Source: Cherax quadricarinatus (Eukaryota; Arthropoda; Malacostraca; Decapoda; Parastacidae). Taken from it: DNA of 64,000 nt. Shown in pieces: positions 23,076-38,400 of this stretch; within the stretch, counting starts at the first letter, position 1, and each line of letters starts with the position of its first letter. The position numbers and the translations under genes are program-made. The stretch spans positions 5,023,139-5,087,138 of the forward strand of contig NC_091293.1 of NCBI RefSeq assembly GCF_038502225.1, given 5' to 3'. The notes below the pieces were generated by a model. It had not been told where the DNA came from and ran no database searches. It saw only the letters and a list, made by a program, of their open reading frames with translations.

Positions 23076-26000
23076 ATGCCATTAAGGTCCGGTACTCTCC
23101 TGGTGCCATGAAGGACCGGCACTCTCCTGGTGCCATGAAGGACCGGCACTCTCCTGGTGGCATGAAGGACAAGTACTCTCCTGGTGCCATGAAGGACCGG
23201 TACTCTCCTGGTGCCATGAAGGACCTGTACTCTCCTGGTGCCATGAAGGACCGGTACTCTCCTGGTGCCTTGAAGGATCGGTACTCTCCTGGTGCCTTGA
23301 AGGTCCGGTACTCTCCTGGTGCCTTGAAGGTCCGGTACTCTCCTGGTGCCTTGAAGGTCCGGTACTCTCCTGGTGCCATGAAGGACCAGCACTCTCCTGG
23401 TGTCATGGTGGACTGGTACTCTCCTGGTGTCATGAACGACCGGTACTCTCCTGGTACCATGAAAGACCGGTACTTTCCTGGAGCCATGAAGGACCGGCAC
23501 TCTCCTGGTGTCATGGTGGACTGGTACTCTCCTGGTGTCATGATGGACTGGTACTCTCGTGGTGTCATGGTGGACTGGTACTCTCCTGGTGCCATGAAGG
23601 ACCGGTACTCTCCTGGTGACATGAAGGACCGGTACTCTCTTGGTGCCTTGAAGGATCGGTACTCTCCTGGTGCCATGAAGGACCGGCACTCTCCTGGTGT
23701 CATGGTGGACTGGTACTCTCCTGGTGTCATGATGGACTGGTACTCTCGTGGTGTCATGGTGGACTGGTACTCTCCTGGTGCCATGAAGGACCGGTACTCT
23801 CCTGGTGCCATGAAGGACCGGTACTCTCCTGGTGCAATGAAGGACCGGTACTCTCCTGGTGCCATGGAGGACCGGTACTCTCCTGGTGCCATGAAGGACC
23901 GGTACTCTCCAGGTGCCATGAAGGACCGGTACTCTCCTGGTGCAATGAAGGACCGGTACTCTCCTTGTGCCATGAAGGACCGGTACTCTCATGGTACCAT
24001 GAAAGACTGGTACTCTCCTAGTACCATGAAGGACCGGCACTCTCCTGGTACTATGAAGGACCGGTACTCTCCTGGTGCCATGGAGGACCGGTACTCTCTT
24101 GGTGCCATGAAGTACCGGTACTCTCCTGGTGCCATGAAGGACCGGTACTCTCCTGGTGCCATGAAGGACCGGTACTCTCCTGGTGCCATGGAGGACCGGT
24201 ACTCTCCTGGTGCCATGAAGGACCGGTACTCTCCTGGTGCCATGAAGGACCGGTACTCTCATGGTACCATGAAGGACTGGTACTCTCCTGGTGCCATGAA
24301 GGACCGGTACTCTCCTGGTGTCAAGGTGGACTGGTACTCTCCAGGCGCTATGGAAGACCGGTACTCTCCTGGTGTCATGGTGGTCTGGTACTCTCCTGGT
24401 GTCATGAAGGACCGGCACTCTCCTGGTGCTATGAAGGACCGGTTCTCTCCTGGTGTCATGAAGGACCGGTACTCTCCTGGTGCCATGAAGGACCGGTACT
24501 CTCCTTCCAGTCATGTTGGACTGGTACTCTCCTGGTGTGATGATGGACTGGTACTCTCCTGGTGTCATGATGGACTGGTACTCTCCTGGTGTCATGATGG
24601 ACTGGTACTCTCCTGGTGTCATGGTGGACTGGTACTCTCCTGGTGTCATGGTGGAATGGTACTCCCCTGGTGTCATAGTGGACTGGTACTCTCCTGGTGT
24701 CATGGTGGACTGGTACTCTCCTGGTGTCATGGTGGACTGGTACTCTCCTGGTGTAATGGTGGACTGGTACTCTCCTGGTGTCATGGTGCACTGGTACTCT
24801 CCTGGTATCATGGTGGACTGGTACTCTCCTGGTGTCATGAAGGACCGGTACTCTCCTTCCAGTCATGTTGGACTGGTACTCTCCTGGTGTGATGATGGAC
24901 TGGTACTCTCCTGGTGTCATGATGGACTGGTACTCTCCTGGTGTCATGATGGACTGGTACTCTCCTGGTGTCATGGTGGACTGGTACTCTCCTGGTGTCA
25001 TGGTGGAATGGTACTCCCCTGGTGTCATAGTGGACTGGTACTCTCCTGGTGTCATGGTGGACTGGTACTCTCCTGGTGTCATGGTGGACTGGTACTCTCC
25101 TGGTGTAATGGTGGACTGGTACTCTCCTGGTGTCATGGTGCACTGGTACTCCCCTGGTGTCATGGTGGACTGGTACTCTCCTGGTGTCATTGTGGACTGG
25201 TACTCTCCTGGTGTCATATTGGAGTGGTACTCTCCTGGTGTCATGGTGGACTGGCACTCTCCTGGTGTCATGGTGGACTGGTACTCTCCGGGTGTCATAG
25301 TGGACTGGTACTCTCCTGGTGCTATTAAGGACCGGTACTCTCCTGGTGCCATGAAGGACCGGTACTCTCCTGGTACCATGAAGAACCGGTACTCTCCTGG
25401 TGTCATGGAGGATCGGTACTCTCCTGGTACCATGAAGGACCGGTACTCTCCTGGTGCCATGAAGGACCGGTACTCTCCTGGTACCATGAAGGACTGGTAC
25501 TCTCCTAGTACCATGAAGGACCGGCACTCTCCTGGTACCATGAAGGACCTGTACTCTCCTGGTGATGTGAAGGACTGGTACTCTCCTGGTGCCATGAAGG
25601 ACCGGTACTCTCCTGGTGCCATGAAGGACCGGTACTCTCCTGGTGCCATGAAGGACCGGTACTCTCCTGGTGCCATGAAGGACCGGTACTCTCCTGGTGT
25701 CATGGTGGACTGGTACTCTCCTGGCGCCATGGACGACCTGTACTCTCCTGGTGTCATGGTGGCCTGGTACTCTCCTGGTGTCATGAAGGACCGGCACTCT
25801 CCTGGTGCCATGAAGGACCGGTATACTCCTGGTGCCATGAAGGACCAGTACTCTCCTGGTGCTATGAAGGACCGGCACTCTCCTGGTGCCATGAAGGACC
25901 GGTATACTCCTGGTGCCATGAAGGACCAGTACTCTCCTGGTGCTATGAAGGACCGGCACTCTCCTGGTGCCATGAAGGACCGGTATACTCCTGGTGCCAT

Positions 26001-29000
26001 GAAGGACCAGTACTCTCCTGGTGCTATGAAGGACCGGCACTCTCCTGGTGCCATGGTGGACCGGTAGTCTCCTGGTGCTATGAAGGACCGGTACACTCCT
26101 GGTGCCGTGAAGGACCGGCACTCTCCTGGTGTGATGAAGGACCGGCACTCTCCTGGTGCCATGACGGACCGGTACTCTCCTGGTGTCATGGTGGTCTGGT
26201 ACTCTCCTGGTGCCATGAAGGACCGGCACTCTCCTGGTGCCATGAAGGACCGGCACTCTCCTGGTGCTATGAAGGACCGGTACTCTCCTGGTGTCATGGT
26301 GGTCTTGTACTCTCCTGTTGTCATGGCTGACTGTTACTCTCCTGGTGCCATGAACGACTGGTACTCTACTGGTGCCATGAAGGACCGGCACTCTCCTAGT
26401 GCCATGAAGGACCGATACTCTAGTGGTGTCATGGTGGTCTGGTACTCTCCTGGTGCCATGAAGGACCGGCACTCTCCTGGTGCCATGAAGGACCGGTACT
26501 CTCCTGGAGCCATGAAGGACCGGCACTCTCCTGGTGCCATGAAGGACCGGTACTCTCCTGGTGCCATGAAGGACCGATTCTCTCCTTCCAGTCATGGTGG
26601 ACTGGTACTCTTTTGGTGTCATGGTGGACTGGTACTCCCCTGGTGTCATAGTGGACTGGTACTCTCCTGGTGTCATGGTGGACTGGTACTCCCCTGGTGT
26701 CATGGTGGACTGGTACTCCCCTGGTGTCATGGTGGACTGGTACTCTCCTGGTGTCATGGTGGACTGGTACTCCCCTGGTGTCATGGTGGACTGGTACTCT
26801 CCTGGTGTCATGGTGGACTGGTAATCTCCTGGTGTCATGGTGGACTGGTACTCCCCTGGTGTCATGGTGGACTGGTACTCCCCTGGTGTCATGGTGGACT
26901 GGTACTCTCCTGGTGTCATGGAGGACTGGTGCTCCCCTGATGTCATGGTGCACTGGTACTCTCCTGGTGTCAAGGTGAACTGGTACTCTCCTGGTGTCAT
27001 GATGGACTGGTACTCTCCTGGTGTCATATTGGACTGGTACTCTCCTGGTGTCAAGGTGGACTGGTACTCTCCTGGTGTCATGATGGACAGGTACTCTCCT
27101 GGTGTCATGGTGGACTGGTACTCTCCTAGTGTCATGATGGACTGGTACTCTCCAGGTGTCATGGTGGACTGGTACTCCCCTGGTGTCATGGTGGACTGGT
27201 AATCTCCTGGTGTCATGGTGGACTGGAACTCCCCTGGTGTCATGGTGGACTGGTACTCTCCTGGTGTCATGGTGAACTGGTACTCTCCTGGTGTCATGGT
27301 GGACTGGTACTCTCCTGGTGTCATGGTGGACTGGTACTCTCCTGGTGTCATGATGGACTGGTACTCACCTGGTGTCATGGTGGACTGGTACTCTCCTGGT
27401 GTAATGGTCGTCTGGTACTCTCCTGGTGTCATGGTGGACTGGTACTCTCCTAGTGTCTTGGTGGACTGATACTCTCCTGGTGTCATGGTGGACTGGTACT
27501 CTCCTGGTGTCATGGTGGACTGATACTCTCCTGGTGTCATGGTGGACTGGTACTCTCCTGGTGTCATGGTGGACTGATACTCTCCTGGTGTCATGATGGA
27601 CTGGTACTCTCCTGGTGTCATGGTGCACTGATACTCTCGTGGTGTCATGGTGGACTAGTACTCTCCTGGTGTCATGGTGGACTGGTACTCTCCTGGTGTC
27701 ATGGTGGACTGGTACTCTCCTGGTGTCATGATTGACTGGTACTCTGCTGGTGTCATGGTGGACTGGTACTCTCCTGGTGTCATGGTGGACTGGTACTCTC
27801 CTGGTGTCATGATGGACTGGTACTCTCCTGGTGTCATGATGGACTGGTACTCTCTTGGTTTCATGGTGGACTGGTACTCTCCTGGTGTCATGATGGACTG
27901 GTACTCTCCTGGTGTCATGGTGGACTGGTACTCTCCTGGTGTCATGGTGGACTGGTACTCTCCTGGTGTCATGATGGACTGGTACTCTCCTGGTGTCATG
28001 ATGGACTGGTACTCTCCTGGTGTCATGGTGTACTGGTACTCTCCTGGTGTCATGGTGGACTGGTACTCTCCTTGTGCCATGAACGACCGGTACTCTCCTG
28101 GTACCATGAAAGACCGGTACTCTCTTGGTGCCTTAAAGGATCAGTACTCTCCTGGTGCCATGAAGGACCGGCACTCTCCTGGTGTCATGTTGGACTGGTA
28201 CTCTCCTGGTGTCATGATGGACTTGTAATCTCGTGGTGTCATGGTGGACTGGTACTCTCCTGGTGCCATGAAGGACCGGTACTCTCCTGGTGCCATGAAG
28301 GACCGGTACTCTCCTGGTGCTATGAAGGACCGGTACTCTCCTGGTGCCATGAAGGACCGGTACTCTCCTGGTACCATGAAGGACCATTACTCTCCTGGTG
28401 ACATGGAGGACCGGTACTCTCCTGGTACCATGAAGGACCGGTACTCTCCTGGTGCCGTGAAGGACTGGTTCTCTCCTGGTGCCACGAGGGACCGGTACTC
28501 TCCTGGTGTCAAGGTGGACTGGTACTCTCCTGGCGCCATGGAAGACCGGTACTCTCCTGGTGTCATGGTGGTCTGGTACTCTCCTGGTGTCATGAAGGAC
28601 CGGCACTCTCCTGGTGCCATGAAGGACCGGTACTCTCCTGGTGCCATGAAGGACCAGTACTCTCCTGGTGCTATGAAGGACCGGCACTCTCCTGTTGCCA
28701 AGGTGGACCGGTACTCTCCTGGTGCCATGAAGGACCGGTTCTCTCCTGGTGTCATGAAGGACCGGTACTCTCCTGGTGCCATGAAGGACCGGTACTCTCC
28801 TTCCCGTCATGGTGGACTGGTACTCTTCTGGTGTCATGGTGGACTGGTACTCCCCCGGTGTCATAGTGGACTGGTACTCTCCTGGTGTCATGGATGACTG
28901 GTACTCTCCTGGTGTCATAGTGGACTTGTACTCTCCTGGTGTCATGGTGGAGTGGTACTCTCCTGGTGTCATGGTGGACTGGTACTCTCCTGGTGTCATG

Positions 29001-32000
29001 GATGACTGGTACTCTCCTGGTGTCATAGTGGACTGGTACTCTCCTGGTGTCATGGTGGAGTGGTACTCTCCTGGTGTCATGGTGGACTGGCACTCTCCTG
29101 GTGTCATGGTGGACTGGTACTCTCCTGGTGTCATGGTGGACTGGTACTCTCCTGGTGCCATGAAGGACCGGTACTCTCCTGGTGCCATGAGGGATCGGTA
29201 CTCTCTTGGTGCAATGAAGGACCGGTACTCTCCTGGTGCCATGAAGGACCGGTGCTCTCCTGGTACCATGAAGAACCGGTACTCTCCTGGTGTCATGGAG
29301 GACCGGCACTCTCCTGGTACCATGAAGGACCAGTACTCTCCTGGTGCCATGAAGGACCGGTACTCTCCTGGTACCATGAAGGACTGGTACTTTCCTAGTA
29401 CCATGAACGACCGGCACTCTCCTGGTACCATGAAGGACCTGTACTCTCCTGGTGATGTGAAGGACTGGTACTCTCCTGGTGCCATGAAGGACCCGTACTC
29501 TCCTGGTGCCATGGAGGACAGGTAATCTCCTGGTGCCATGAAGGACCGGTACTCTCCTGGTGCCATGAAGGACCGGTACTCTCCTGGTGTCATGGTGGAC
29601 TGGTACTCTCTATGGCGCAATGGACGACCGGTACTCTCCTGGTGTCATGGTGGTCTGGTACTCTCCTGGTGTCATGAAGGACCGGCACTCTCCTGGTGCC
29701 ATGAAGGACCGGTACCCTCCTTGTGCCATGAAGGACCAGTACTCTCCTGGAGCTATGAAGGACCGGCACTCTCCTGGTGCCATGGTGGACCGGTAGTCTC
29801 TTGGTGCTATGAAGGACCGGTACTCTCCTGGTGCCGTGAAGGACCGGCACTCTCCTGGTGTGATGAAGGACCGGCACTCTCCTGGTGCCATGAAGGACCG
29901 GTACTCTCCTGGTGTCATGGTGGTCTTGTACTCTCCTGTTGTCATGAAGGACCGGCAATCTCCTGGTGCCATGGAGGACCGGCACTCTCCTGGTGCCATG
30001 AAGGACCGGTACTCTCCTGTTGTCATGGCGGACTGTTACTCTCCTGGTGCCATGAACAACTGGTACTCTCCTGGTGCCATGAAGGACCGGCACTCTCCTA
30101 GTGCCATGAAGGACCGATACTCTAGTGGTGTCATGGTGGTCTGGTACTCTCCTGGTGCCATGAAGGACCGGCACTCTCCTGGTGCCATGAAGGACCGGTA
30201 CTCTCCTGGAGCCATGAAGGACCGGCACTCTCCTGGTGCCATGAAGGACCGGTACTCTCCTGGTGCCATGAAGGACCGGTTCTCTCCTTCCAGTCATGGT
30301 GGATTGGCACTCTTTTGGTGACATGGTGGAGTGGTACTCCCCTGGTGTCATAGCAGACTGGTACTCTCCTGGTTTCATGGTGGACTGGTGCTTCCCTGGT
30401 GTCATGGTGGACTGGTACTCTCCTGGTGTCATGGTGGACTGGTACTCCCCTGGTGTCATGGTGGACTGGTACTCTTCTGGTGTCATGGTGGACTGGTACT
30501 CCCCTGGTGTCATGGTGGACTGGTACTCTCCTGGTGTCATGGTGGACTGTACTCTCCTGGTGTCATGGTGGACTGGTACTCTCCTGGTGTCATGGTGGAC
30601 TGGTACTCTCCTGGTGTCATGGTGGACTGGTACTCCCCTGGTGTCATGGTGGACTGGTAATCTCCTGGTGTCATGGTGGACTGGTACTCCACTGTTGTCA
30701 TGGTGGACTGGTACTCCCCTGGTGTCATGGTGGACTGGTACTCTCCTGGTGTCATGGAGGACAGGTGCTCCCCTGGTGTCATGGTGGACAGGTACTCTCC
30801 TGGTGTCATGATGGACTGGTACTCTCCTGGTGTCATGGTGGACTGGTACTCTACTGGTGTCAAGGTGGACTGATACTCTCCTGGTGTCATGATGGACTGG
30901 TACTCTCCTGGTGTCATGGTGGACTGGTACTCTCCTAGTGTCATGATGGACTGGTACTCTCCAGGTGTCATGGTGGACTGGTACTCCCCTGGTGTCATGG
31001 TGGACTGGTAATCTCCTGGTGTCATGGTGGACTGGTACTCCCCTGGTGTCATGGTGGACTGGTACTCTCCTGGTGTCATGGTGGACTGGTACTCTCCTGA
31101 TGTCATGGTGGACTGGTACTCTCCTGGTGTCATGGTGGACTGGTTCTCTCCTGGTGTCATGATGGACTGGTACTCTCCTGGTGTCATGGTGGACTGGTAC
31201 TCTCCTGGTGTCATGGTCGTCTGGTACTCTCCTGGTGTCATGGTGCACTGATACTCTCGTGGTGTCATGGTGGACTAGTACTCTCCTGGTGTCATGGTGG
31301 ACTGGTACTCTCCTGGTGTCATGGTGGACTGGTACTCTCCTGGTGTCATGATTGACTGGTACTCTGCTGGTGTCATGGTGGACTGGTACTCTCCTGGTGT
31401 CATGGTGGACTGGTACTCTCCTGGTGTCATGATGGACTGGTACTCTCCTGGTGTCATGATGGACTGGTACTCTCTTGGTTTCATGGTGGACTGGTACTCT
31501 CCTGGTGTCATGATGGACTGGTACTCTCCTGGTGTCATGGTGGACTGGTACTCTCCTGGTGTCATGGTGGACTGGTACTCTCCTGGTGTCATGATGGACT
31601 GGTACTCTCCTGGTGTCATGATGGACTGGTACTCTCCTGGTGTCATGGTGGACTGGTACTCTCCTGGTGTCATGGTGGACTGGTACTCTCCTGGTGCCAT
31701 GAACGACCGGTACTCTCCTGGTACCATGAAAGACCGGTACTCTCTTGGTGCCTTAAAGGATCGGTACTCTCCTGGTGCCATGAAGGACCGGCACTCTCCT
31801 TGTGTCATGGTGGACTGGTACTCTCCTAGTGTCATGATGGACTGGTACTCTCGTGGTGTCATGGTGGACTGGTGCTCTCCTGGTGTCATGATGGACTGGT
31901 ACTCTCGTGGTGTCATGGTGGACTGGTACTTTCCTGGTGCCATGAAGGACCGGTACTCTCTTGGTGCCTCTAAGGATCGGTACTCTCCTGGTGCCATGAA

Positions 32001-35000
32001 GGACCGGCACTCTCCTGGTGTCATGGTGGACTGGTACTCTCCTGGTGTCATGATGGACTTGTAATCTCGTGGTGTCATGGTGGACTGGTACTCTCCTGGT
32101 GCCATGAAGGACCGGTACTCTCCTGGTGCCATGAAGGACCGGTACTCTCCTGGTGCTATGAAGGACCGGTACTCTTCTGGTGCCATGAAGGACCGGTACT
32201 CTCCTGGTACCATGAAGGACCATTACTCTCCTGGTGACATGGAGGACCGGTACTCTCCTGGTACCATGAAGGACCGGTACTCTCCTGGTGCCGTGAAGGA
32301 CTGGTTCTCTCCTGGTGCCACGAAGGACCGGTACTCTCCTGGTGTCAAGGTGGACTGGTACTCTCCTGGCGCCATGAAAGACCGGTACTCTCCTGGTGTC
32401 ATGGTGGTCTGGTACTCTCCTGGTGTCATGAAGGACATGCACTCTCCTGGTGCCATGAAGGACCGGTACTCTCCTGGTGCCATGAAGGACCAGTACTCTC
32501 CTGGTGCTATGAAGGACCGGCACTCTCCTGTTGCCATGGTGGACCGGTACTCTCCTGGTGCCATGAAGGACCGGCTCTCTCCTGGTGCCATGAAGGACCG
32601 GTACTCTCCTGTTGTCATGGTGGACTGGTACTCTCCTGGTGTCATGGTGGACTGGCACTCTCCTGGTGTCATGGTGGACTGGTACTCTCCTGGTGTCATG
32701 GTGGACTGGTACTCTCCTGGTGTCATGGTGGACTGGTAGTCTCCTGGTGTCATGGTGGACTGGCACTCTCCTGGTGTCATGGTGGACTGGTACTCTCCTG
32801 GTGTCATGGTGGACTGGCACTCTCCTGGTGTCATGGTGGACTGGTACTCTCCTGGTGTCATGGTGGACTGGTACTCTCCTGGTGCCATGAACGACTGGTA
32901 CTCTCCTTGTGCTATGAAAGACCGGCACTCTCCAGGTGCCATGAAGGACCGGCACTCTCCAGGTGCCATGAAGGACCGGTTCTCTCCTGGTGTCATGAAG
33001 GACCGGTACTCTCCTGGTGCCATGAAGGACCGGTACTCTCCTTCCCGTCATGGTGGACTGGTACTCTTCTGGTGTCATGGTGGACTGGTACTCCCCCGGT
33101 GTCATAGTGGACTGGTACTCTCCTGGTGTCATGGATGACTGGTACTCTCCTGGTGTCATAGTGGACTGGTACTCTCCTGGTGTCATGGTGGAGTGGTACT
33201 CTCCTGGTGTCATGGTGGACTGGCACTCTCTTGGTGTCATGGTGGACTGGTACTCTCCTGGTGTCATGGTGGACTGGTACTCTCCTGGTGCCATGAAGGA
33301 CCGGTACTCTCATGGTGCCATGAGGGATCGGTACTCTCTTGGTGCAATGAAGGACCGGTACTCTCCTGGTGCCATGAAGGACCGGTGCTCTCCTGGTACC
33401 ATGAAGAACCGGTACTCTCCTGGTGTCATGGAGGACCGGCACTCTCCTGGTACCATGAAGGACCAGTACTCTCCTGGTGCCATGAAGGACCGGTACTCTC
33501 CTGGTACCATGAAGGACTGGTACTTTCCTAGTACCATGAACGACCGGCACTCTCCTGGTACCATGAAGGACCTGTACTCTCCTGGTGATGTGAAGGACTG
33601 GTACTCTCCTAGTGCCATGAAGGACCTGTACTCTCCTGGTGATGTGAAGGACCGGTACTCTCCTGGTGCCATGAAGGACCGGTACTCTCCTGGTGTCATG
33701 AAGGACCGGTACTCTCCTGGTGCCATGAAGGACCGGTACTCTCCTGGTGTCATGGTGGACTGGTACTCTCCTGGCGCAATGGACGACCGGTACTCTCCTG
33801 GTGTCATGGTGGTCTGGTACTCTCCTGGTGTCATGAAGGACCGGCACTCTCCTGGTGCCATGAAGGACCGGTACCCTCCTTGTGCCATGAAGGACCAGTA
33901 CTCTCCTGGAGCTATGAAGGACCGGCACTCTCCTGGTGCCATGGTGGACCGGTAGTCTCCTGGTGCTATGAAGGACCGGTACTCTCCTGGTGCCGTGAAG
34001 GACCGGCACTCTCCTGGTGTGATGAAGGACCGGCACTCTCCTGGTGCCATGAAGGACCGGTACTCTCCTGGTGTCATGGTGGTCTTGTACTCTCCTGTTG
34101 TCATGAAGGACCGGCAATCTCCTGGTGCCATGGAGGACCGGCACTCTCCTGGTGCCATGAAGGACCGGTACTCTCCTGTTGTCATGGCGGACTGTTACTC
34201 TCCTGGTGCCATGAACGACTGGTACTCTCCTGGTGCCATGAAGGACCGGCACTCTCCTAGTGCCATGAAGGACCGATACTCTAGTGGTGTCATGGTGGTC
34301 TGGTACTCTCCTGGTGCCATGAAGGACCGGCACTCTCCTGGTGCCATGAAGGACCGGTACTCTCCTGGAGCCATGAAGGACCGGCACTCTCCTGGTGCCA
34401 TGAAGGACCGGTACTCTCCTGGTGCCATGAAGGACCGGTTCTCTCCTTCCAGTCATGGTGGATTGGCACTCTTTTGGTGACATGGTGGACTGGTACTCCC
34501 CTGGTGTCATAGCAGACTGGTACTCTCCTGGTGTCATGGTGGACTGGTGCTTCCCTGGTGTCATGGTGGACTGGTACTCTCCTGGTGTCATGGTGGACTG
34601 GTACTCCCCTGGTGTCATGGTGGACTGGTACTCTTCTGGTGTCATGGTGGACTGGTACTCCCCTGGTGTCATGGTGGACTGGTACTCTCCTGGTGTCATG
34701 GTGGACTGTACTCTCCTGGTGTCATGGTGGACTGGTACTCTCCTGGTGTCATGGTGGACTGGTACTCTCCTGGTGTCATGGTGGACTGGTACTCCCCTGG
34801 TGTCATGGTGGACTGGTAATCTCCTGGTGTCATGGTGGACTGGTACTCCCCTGGTGTCATGGTGGACTGGTACTCTCCTGGTGTCATGGAGGACAGGTGC
34901 TCCCCTGGTGTCATGGTGCACTGGTACTCTCCTGGTGTCAAGGTGGACAGGTACTCTCCTGGTGTCATGATGGACTGGTACTCTCCTGGTGTCATGGTGG

Positions 35001-35440
35001 ACTGGTACTCTACTGGTGTCAAGGTGGACTGATACTCTCCTGGTGTCATGATGGACTGGTACTCTCCTGGTGTCATGGTGGACTGGTACTCTCCTAGTGT
35101 CATGATGGACTGGTACTCTCCAGGTGTCATGGTGGACTGGTACTCCCCTGGTGTCATGGTGGACTGGTAATCTCCTGGTGTCATGGTGGACTGGTACTCC
35201 CCTGGTGTCATGGTGGACTGGTACTCTCCTGGTGTCATGGTGGACTGGTACTCTCCTGATGTCATGGTGGACTGGTACCCTCCTGGTGTCATGGTGGACT
35301 GGTTCTCTCCTGGTGTCATGATGGACTGGTACTCTCCTGGTGTCATGGTGGACTGGTACTCTTCTGGTGTCATGGTCGTCTGGTACTCTCCTGGTGTCAT
35401 GGTGGACTGGTACTCTCCTGGTGTCATGGTGGACTGATAC
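23076..35440. repeat. Satellite array D, zone 2 (mosaic 27-bp units with higher-order repeats)
   Basis: About 455 units that mix an A-type (GCCATGAAGGACCGG) and a B-type (GTCATGGTGGACTGG). The mixture is organised in higher-order blocks of about 3.7-4.2 kb. A 28-bp variant unit, CTCTCCTTCCAGTCATG or CTCTCCTTCCCGTCATG, appears at 24499, 24851, 26580, 28795, 30282, 33036 and 34441. Matching markers lie 3,702 bp apart (26580 to 30282), 4,159 bp apart (30282 to 34441) and 4,241 bp apart (28795 to 33036). The variant GACCGATAC recurs at 26410, 30112 and 34271 with the same 3,702 and 4,159 spacing. Each 28-bp unit shifts the reading frame. In-frame stops also occur (for example GGTAATC units). Confidence 0.93.
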
Positions 35441-38400
35441 TCTCCTGGTGTCATGGTGGACTGGTACTCTCCTGGTGTCATGGTGGACTGATACTCTCCT
35501 GGTGTCATGGTGGACTGGTACTCTCCTTGTGTCATGGTGGACTGATACTCTCCTGGTGTCATAATGGACTGGTACTCTCCTGGTGTCATGGTGGACTGAT
35601 ACTCTCCTGGTGTCATGGTGGACTGGTACTCTCCTGGTGTCATGGTGGACTGGTACTCTCCTGGTGTCATGGTGGACTGGTACTCTCCTGGTGTCATGGT
35701 GGACTGGTACTCTCCTGGTGTCATGATGGACTGGTACTCTCCTGGTGTCATGGTGGACTGGTACTCTCCTGGTGTCATGGTGGACTGGTACTCTCCTGGT
35801 GTCATGATGGACTGGTACTCTCCTGGTGTCATGATGGACTGGTACTCTCCTGGTGTCATGGTGGACTGGTACTCTCCTTGTGTCATGGTGGACTGGTATT
35901 CTCCTGGTGTCATGGTGGACTGGTACTCTCCTGGTGTCATGATGGACTGGTACTCTCCTGGTGTCATGGTGGACTGGTACTCTCCTGGTGTCATGGTGGA
36001 CTGGTACTCTCCTGGTATAATGGTGGACTGGTACTCTCCTGGTGTCATGGTGGACTGGTACTCTCCTGGTGTCATGATGGACTGGTACTCTCCTGGTGTC
36101 ATGGTGGACTGGTACTCTCCTGGTGTCATGGGGGACTGGTACTCTCCTGGTGTCATGGTGGACTGGTACTCTCCTGGTGTCATGGTGGACTGGTACTCTC
36201 CTGGTGTCATGGTGGACTGGTACTCTCCTGGTGTCATGGTGGACTGGTACTCTCCTGGTGTCATGGTGGACTGGTACTCTCCTGGTGTCATGGTGGACTG
36301 GTACTCTCCTGGTGTCATGGTGGACTGGTACTCCCCTGGTGTCATGGTAGACTGGTACTCTCCTGGTGTCATGGTGGACTGGTACTCTCCTGGTGTCATG
36401 ATGGACTGGTACTCTCCTGGTGTCATGATGGACTGGTACTCCCCTGGTGTCATGGTGGATTGGTACTCCCTTGGTGTCATGGTGGACTGATACTCTCCTG
36501 GTGTCATGATGGACTGGTACTCTCCTGGTGTCATGGTGGACTGGTACTCTCCTGGTGTCATGGTGGACTGGTACTCCCCTGGTGTCATGGTGGACTGGTA
36601 CTCTCCTGGTGTCATGGTGGACAGGTACTCTCCTGGTGTCATGATGGACTGGTGCTCTCCTGGTGTCATGGTGGACTGGTGCTCTCCTGGTGTCATGGTG
36701 GACTGGTACTCCCCTGGTGTCATGGTGGACTGGTACTCTCCTGGTGTCATGGTGGACTTGTACTCTCCTGGTGTCATGGTGGACTGGTACTCTCCTGGTG
36801 TCATGATGGACTGGTACTCTCCTGGTGTCATGGTGGACTGGTACTCTCCTGGTGTCATGGTGGACTGGTACTCTCCTGGTGTCATGATGGACTGGTACTC
36901 TCCTGGTGTCATGATGGACTGGTACTCTCCTGGTGTCATGGTGGACTGGTACTCTCCTGGTGTCATGATGGACTGGTACTCTCCTGTTGTCATGGTGGAC
37001 TGGTACTCTCCTGGTGTCATGATGGACTGGTACTCTTCTGGTGTCATGGTGGACTGGTACTCTCCTGGTGTCATGGTGGACTGGTACTCTCCTGGTGTCA
37101 TGATGGACTGGTACTCTCCTGGTGTCATGATGGACTTGTACTCTCCTGGTGTCATGGTGGACTTATACTCTCCTGCTGTCATGATGGACTGGTACTCTCC
37201 TGGTGTCATGGTGGACTGGTACTCTCCTGGTGTCATGATGGACTGGTACTCTCCTGGTGTCATGGTGGACTGGTACTCTCCTGGTGTCATGGTGGACTGG
37301 TACTCTCCTGGTGTCATGATGGACTGGTACTCTCCTGGTGTCATGATGGACTGGTACTCTCCTGGTGTCATGGTGGACTGGTACTCTCCTGGTGTCATGA
37401 TGGACTGGTACTCTCCTGGTGTCATGGTGGACTGGTACTCTCCTGGTGTCATGATGGACTGGTACTCTCCTGGTGTCATGGTGGACTGGTACTCTCCTGG
37501 TGTCATGATGGACTGGTACTCTCCTGGTGTCATGATGGACTGGTACTGTCCTGGTGTCATGGTGGACTGGTACTCTCCTGGTGTCATGATGGACTGGTAC
37601 TCTCCTGGTGTCATGGTGGACTGGTACTCTCCTGGTGTCATGATGGACTGGTACTCTCCTGGTGTCATGATGGACTGGTACTCTCCTGGTGTCATGATGG
37701 ACTGGTACTCTCCTGGTGTCATGATGGACTGGTACTCTCCTGGTGTCATGATGGACTGGTACTCTCCTGGTGTCATGATGGACTGGTACTCTCCTGGTGT
37801 CATGATGGACTGGTACTCTCCTGGTGTCATGGTGGACTGGTACTCTCCTGGTGTCATGATGGACTGGTACTCTCCTGGTGTCATGGTGGACTGGTACTCC
37901 CCTGGTGTCATGATGGACTGATACTCTCCTGGTGTCATGATGGACTGGTACTCTCCTGGTGTCATGGTGGACTGGTACTCTCCTGGTGTCATGATGGACT
38001 GGTACTCTCCTGGTGTCATGATGGACTGGTACTCTCCTGGTGTCATGGTGGACTGGTACTCCCCTGGTGTCATGGTGGACTGATACTCTCCTGGTGTCAT
38101 GGTGGACTGGTACTCTCCTGGTGTCATGGTGGACTGGTACTCCCCTGGTGTCATGGTGGACTGGTACTCTCCTGGTGTCATGGTGGACTGGTACTCTCCT
38201 GGTGTCATGGTGGACTGGTACTCTCCTGGTGTCATGGTGGACTGGTACTCTCCTGGTGTCATGGTGGACTGGTACTCCCCTGGTGTCATGGTGGACTGGT
38301 ACTCTCCTGGTGTCATGGTGGACTGGTACTCTCCTGGTGTCATGGTGGACTGGTACTCTCCTGGTGTCATGGTGGACTGGTACTCTCCTGGTGTCATGGT

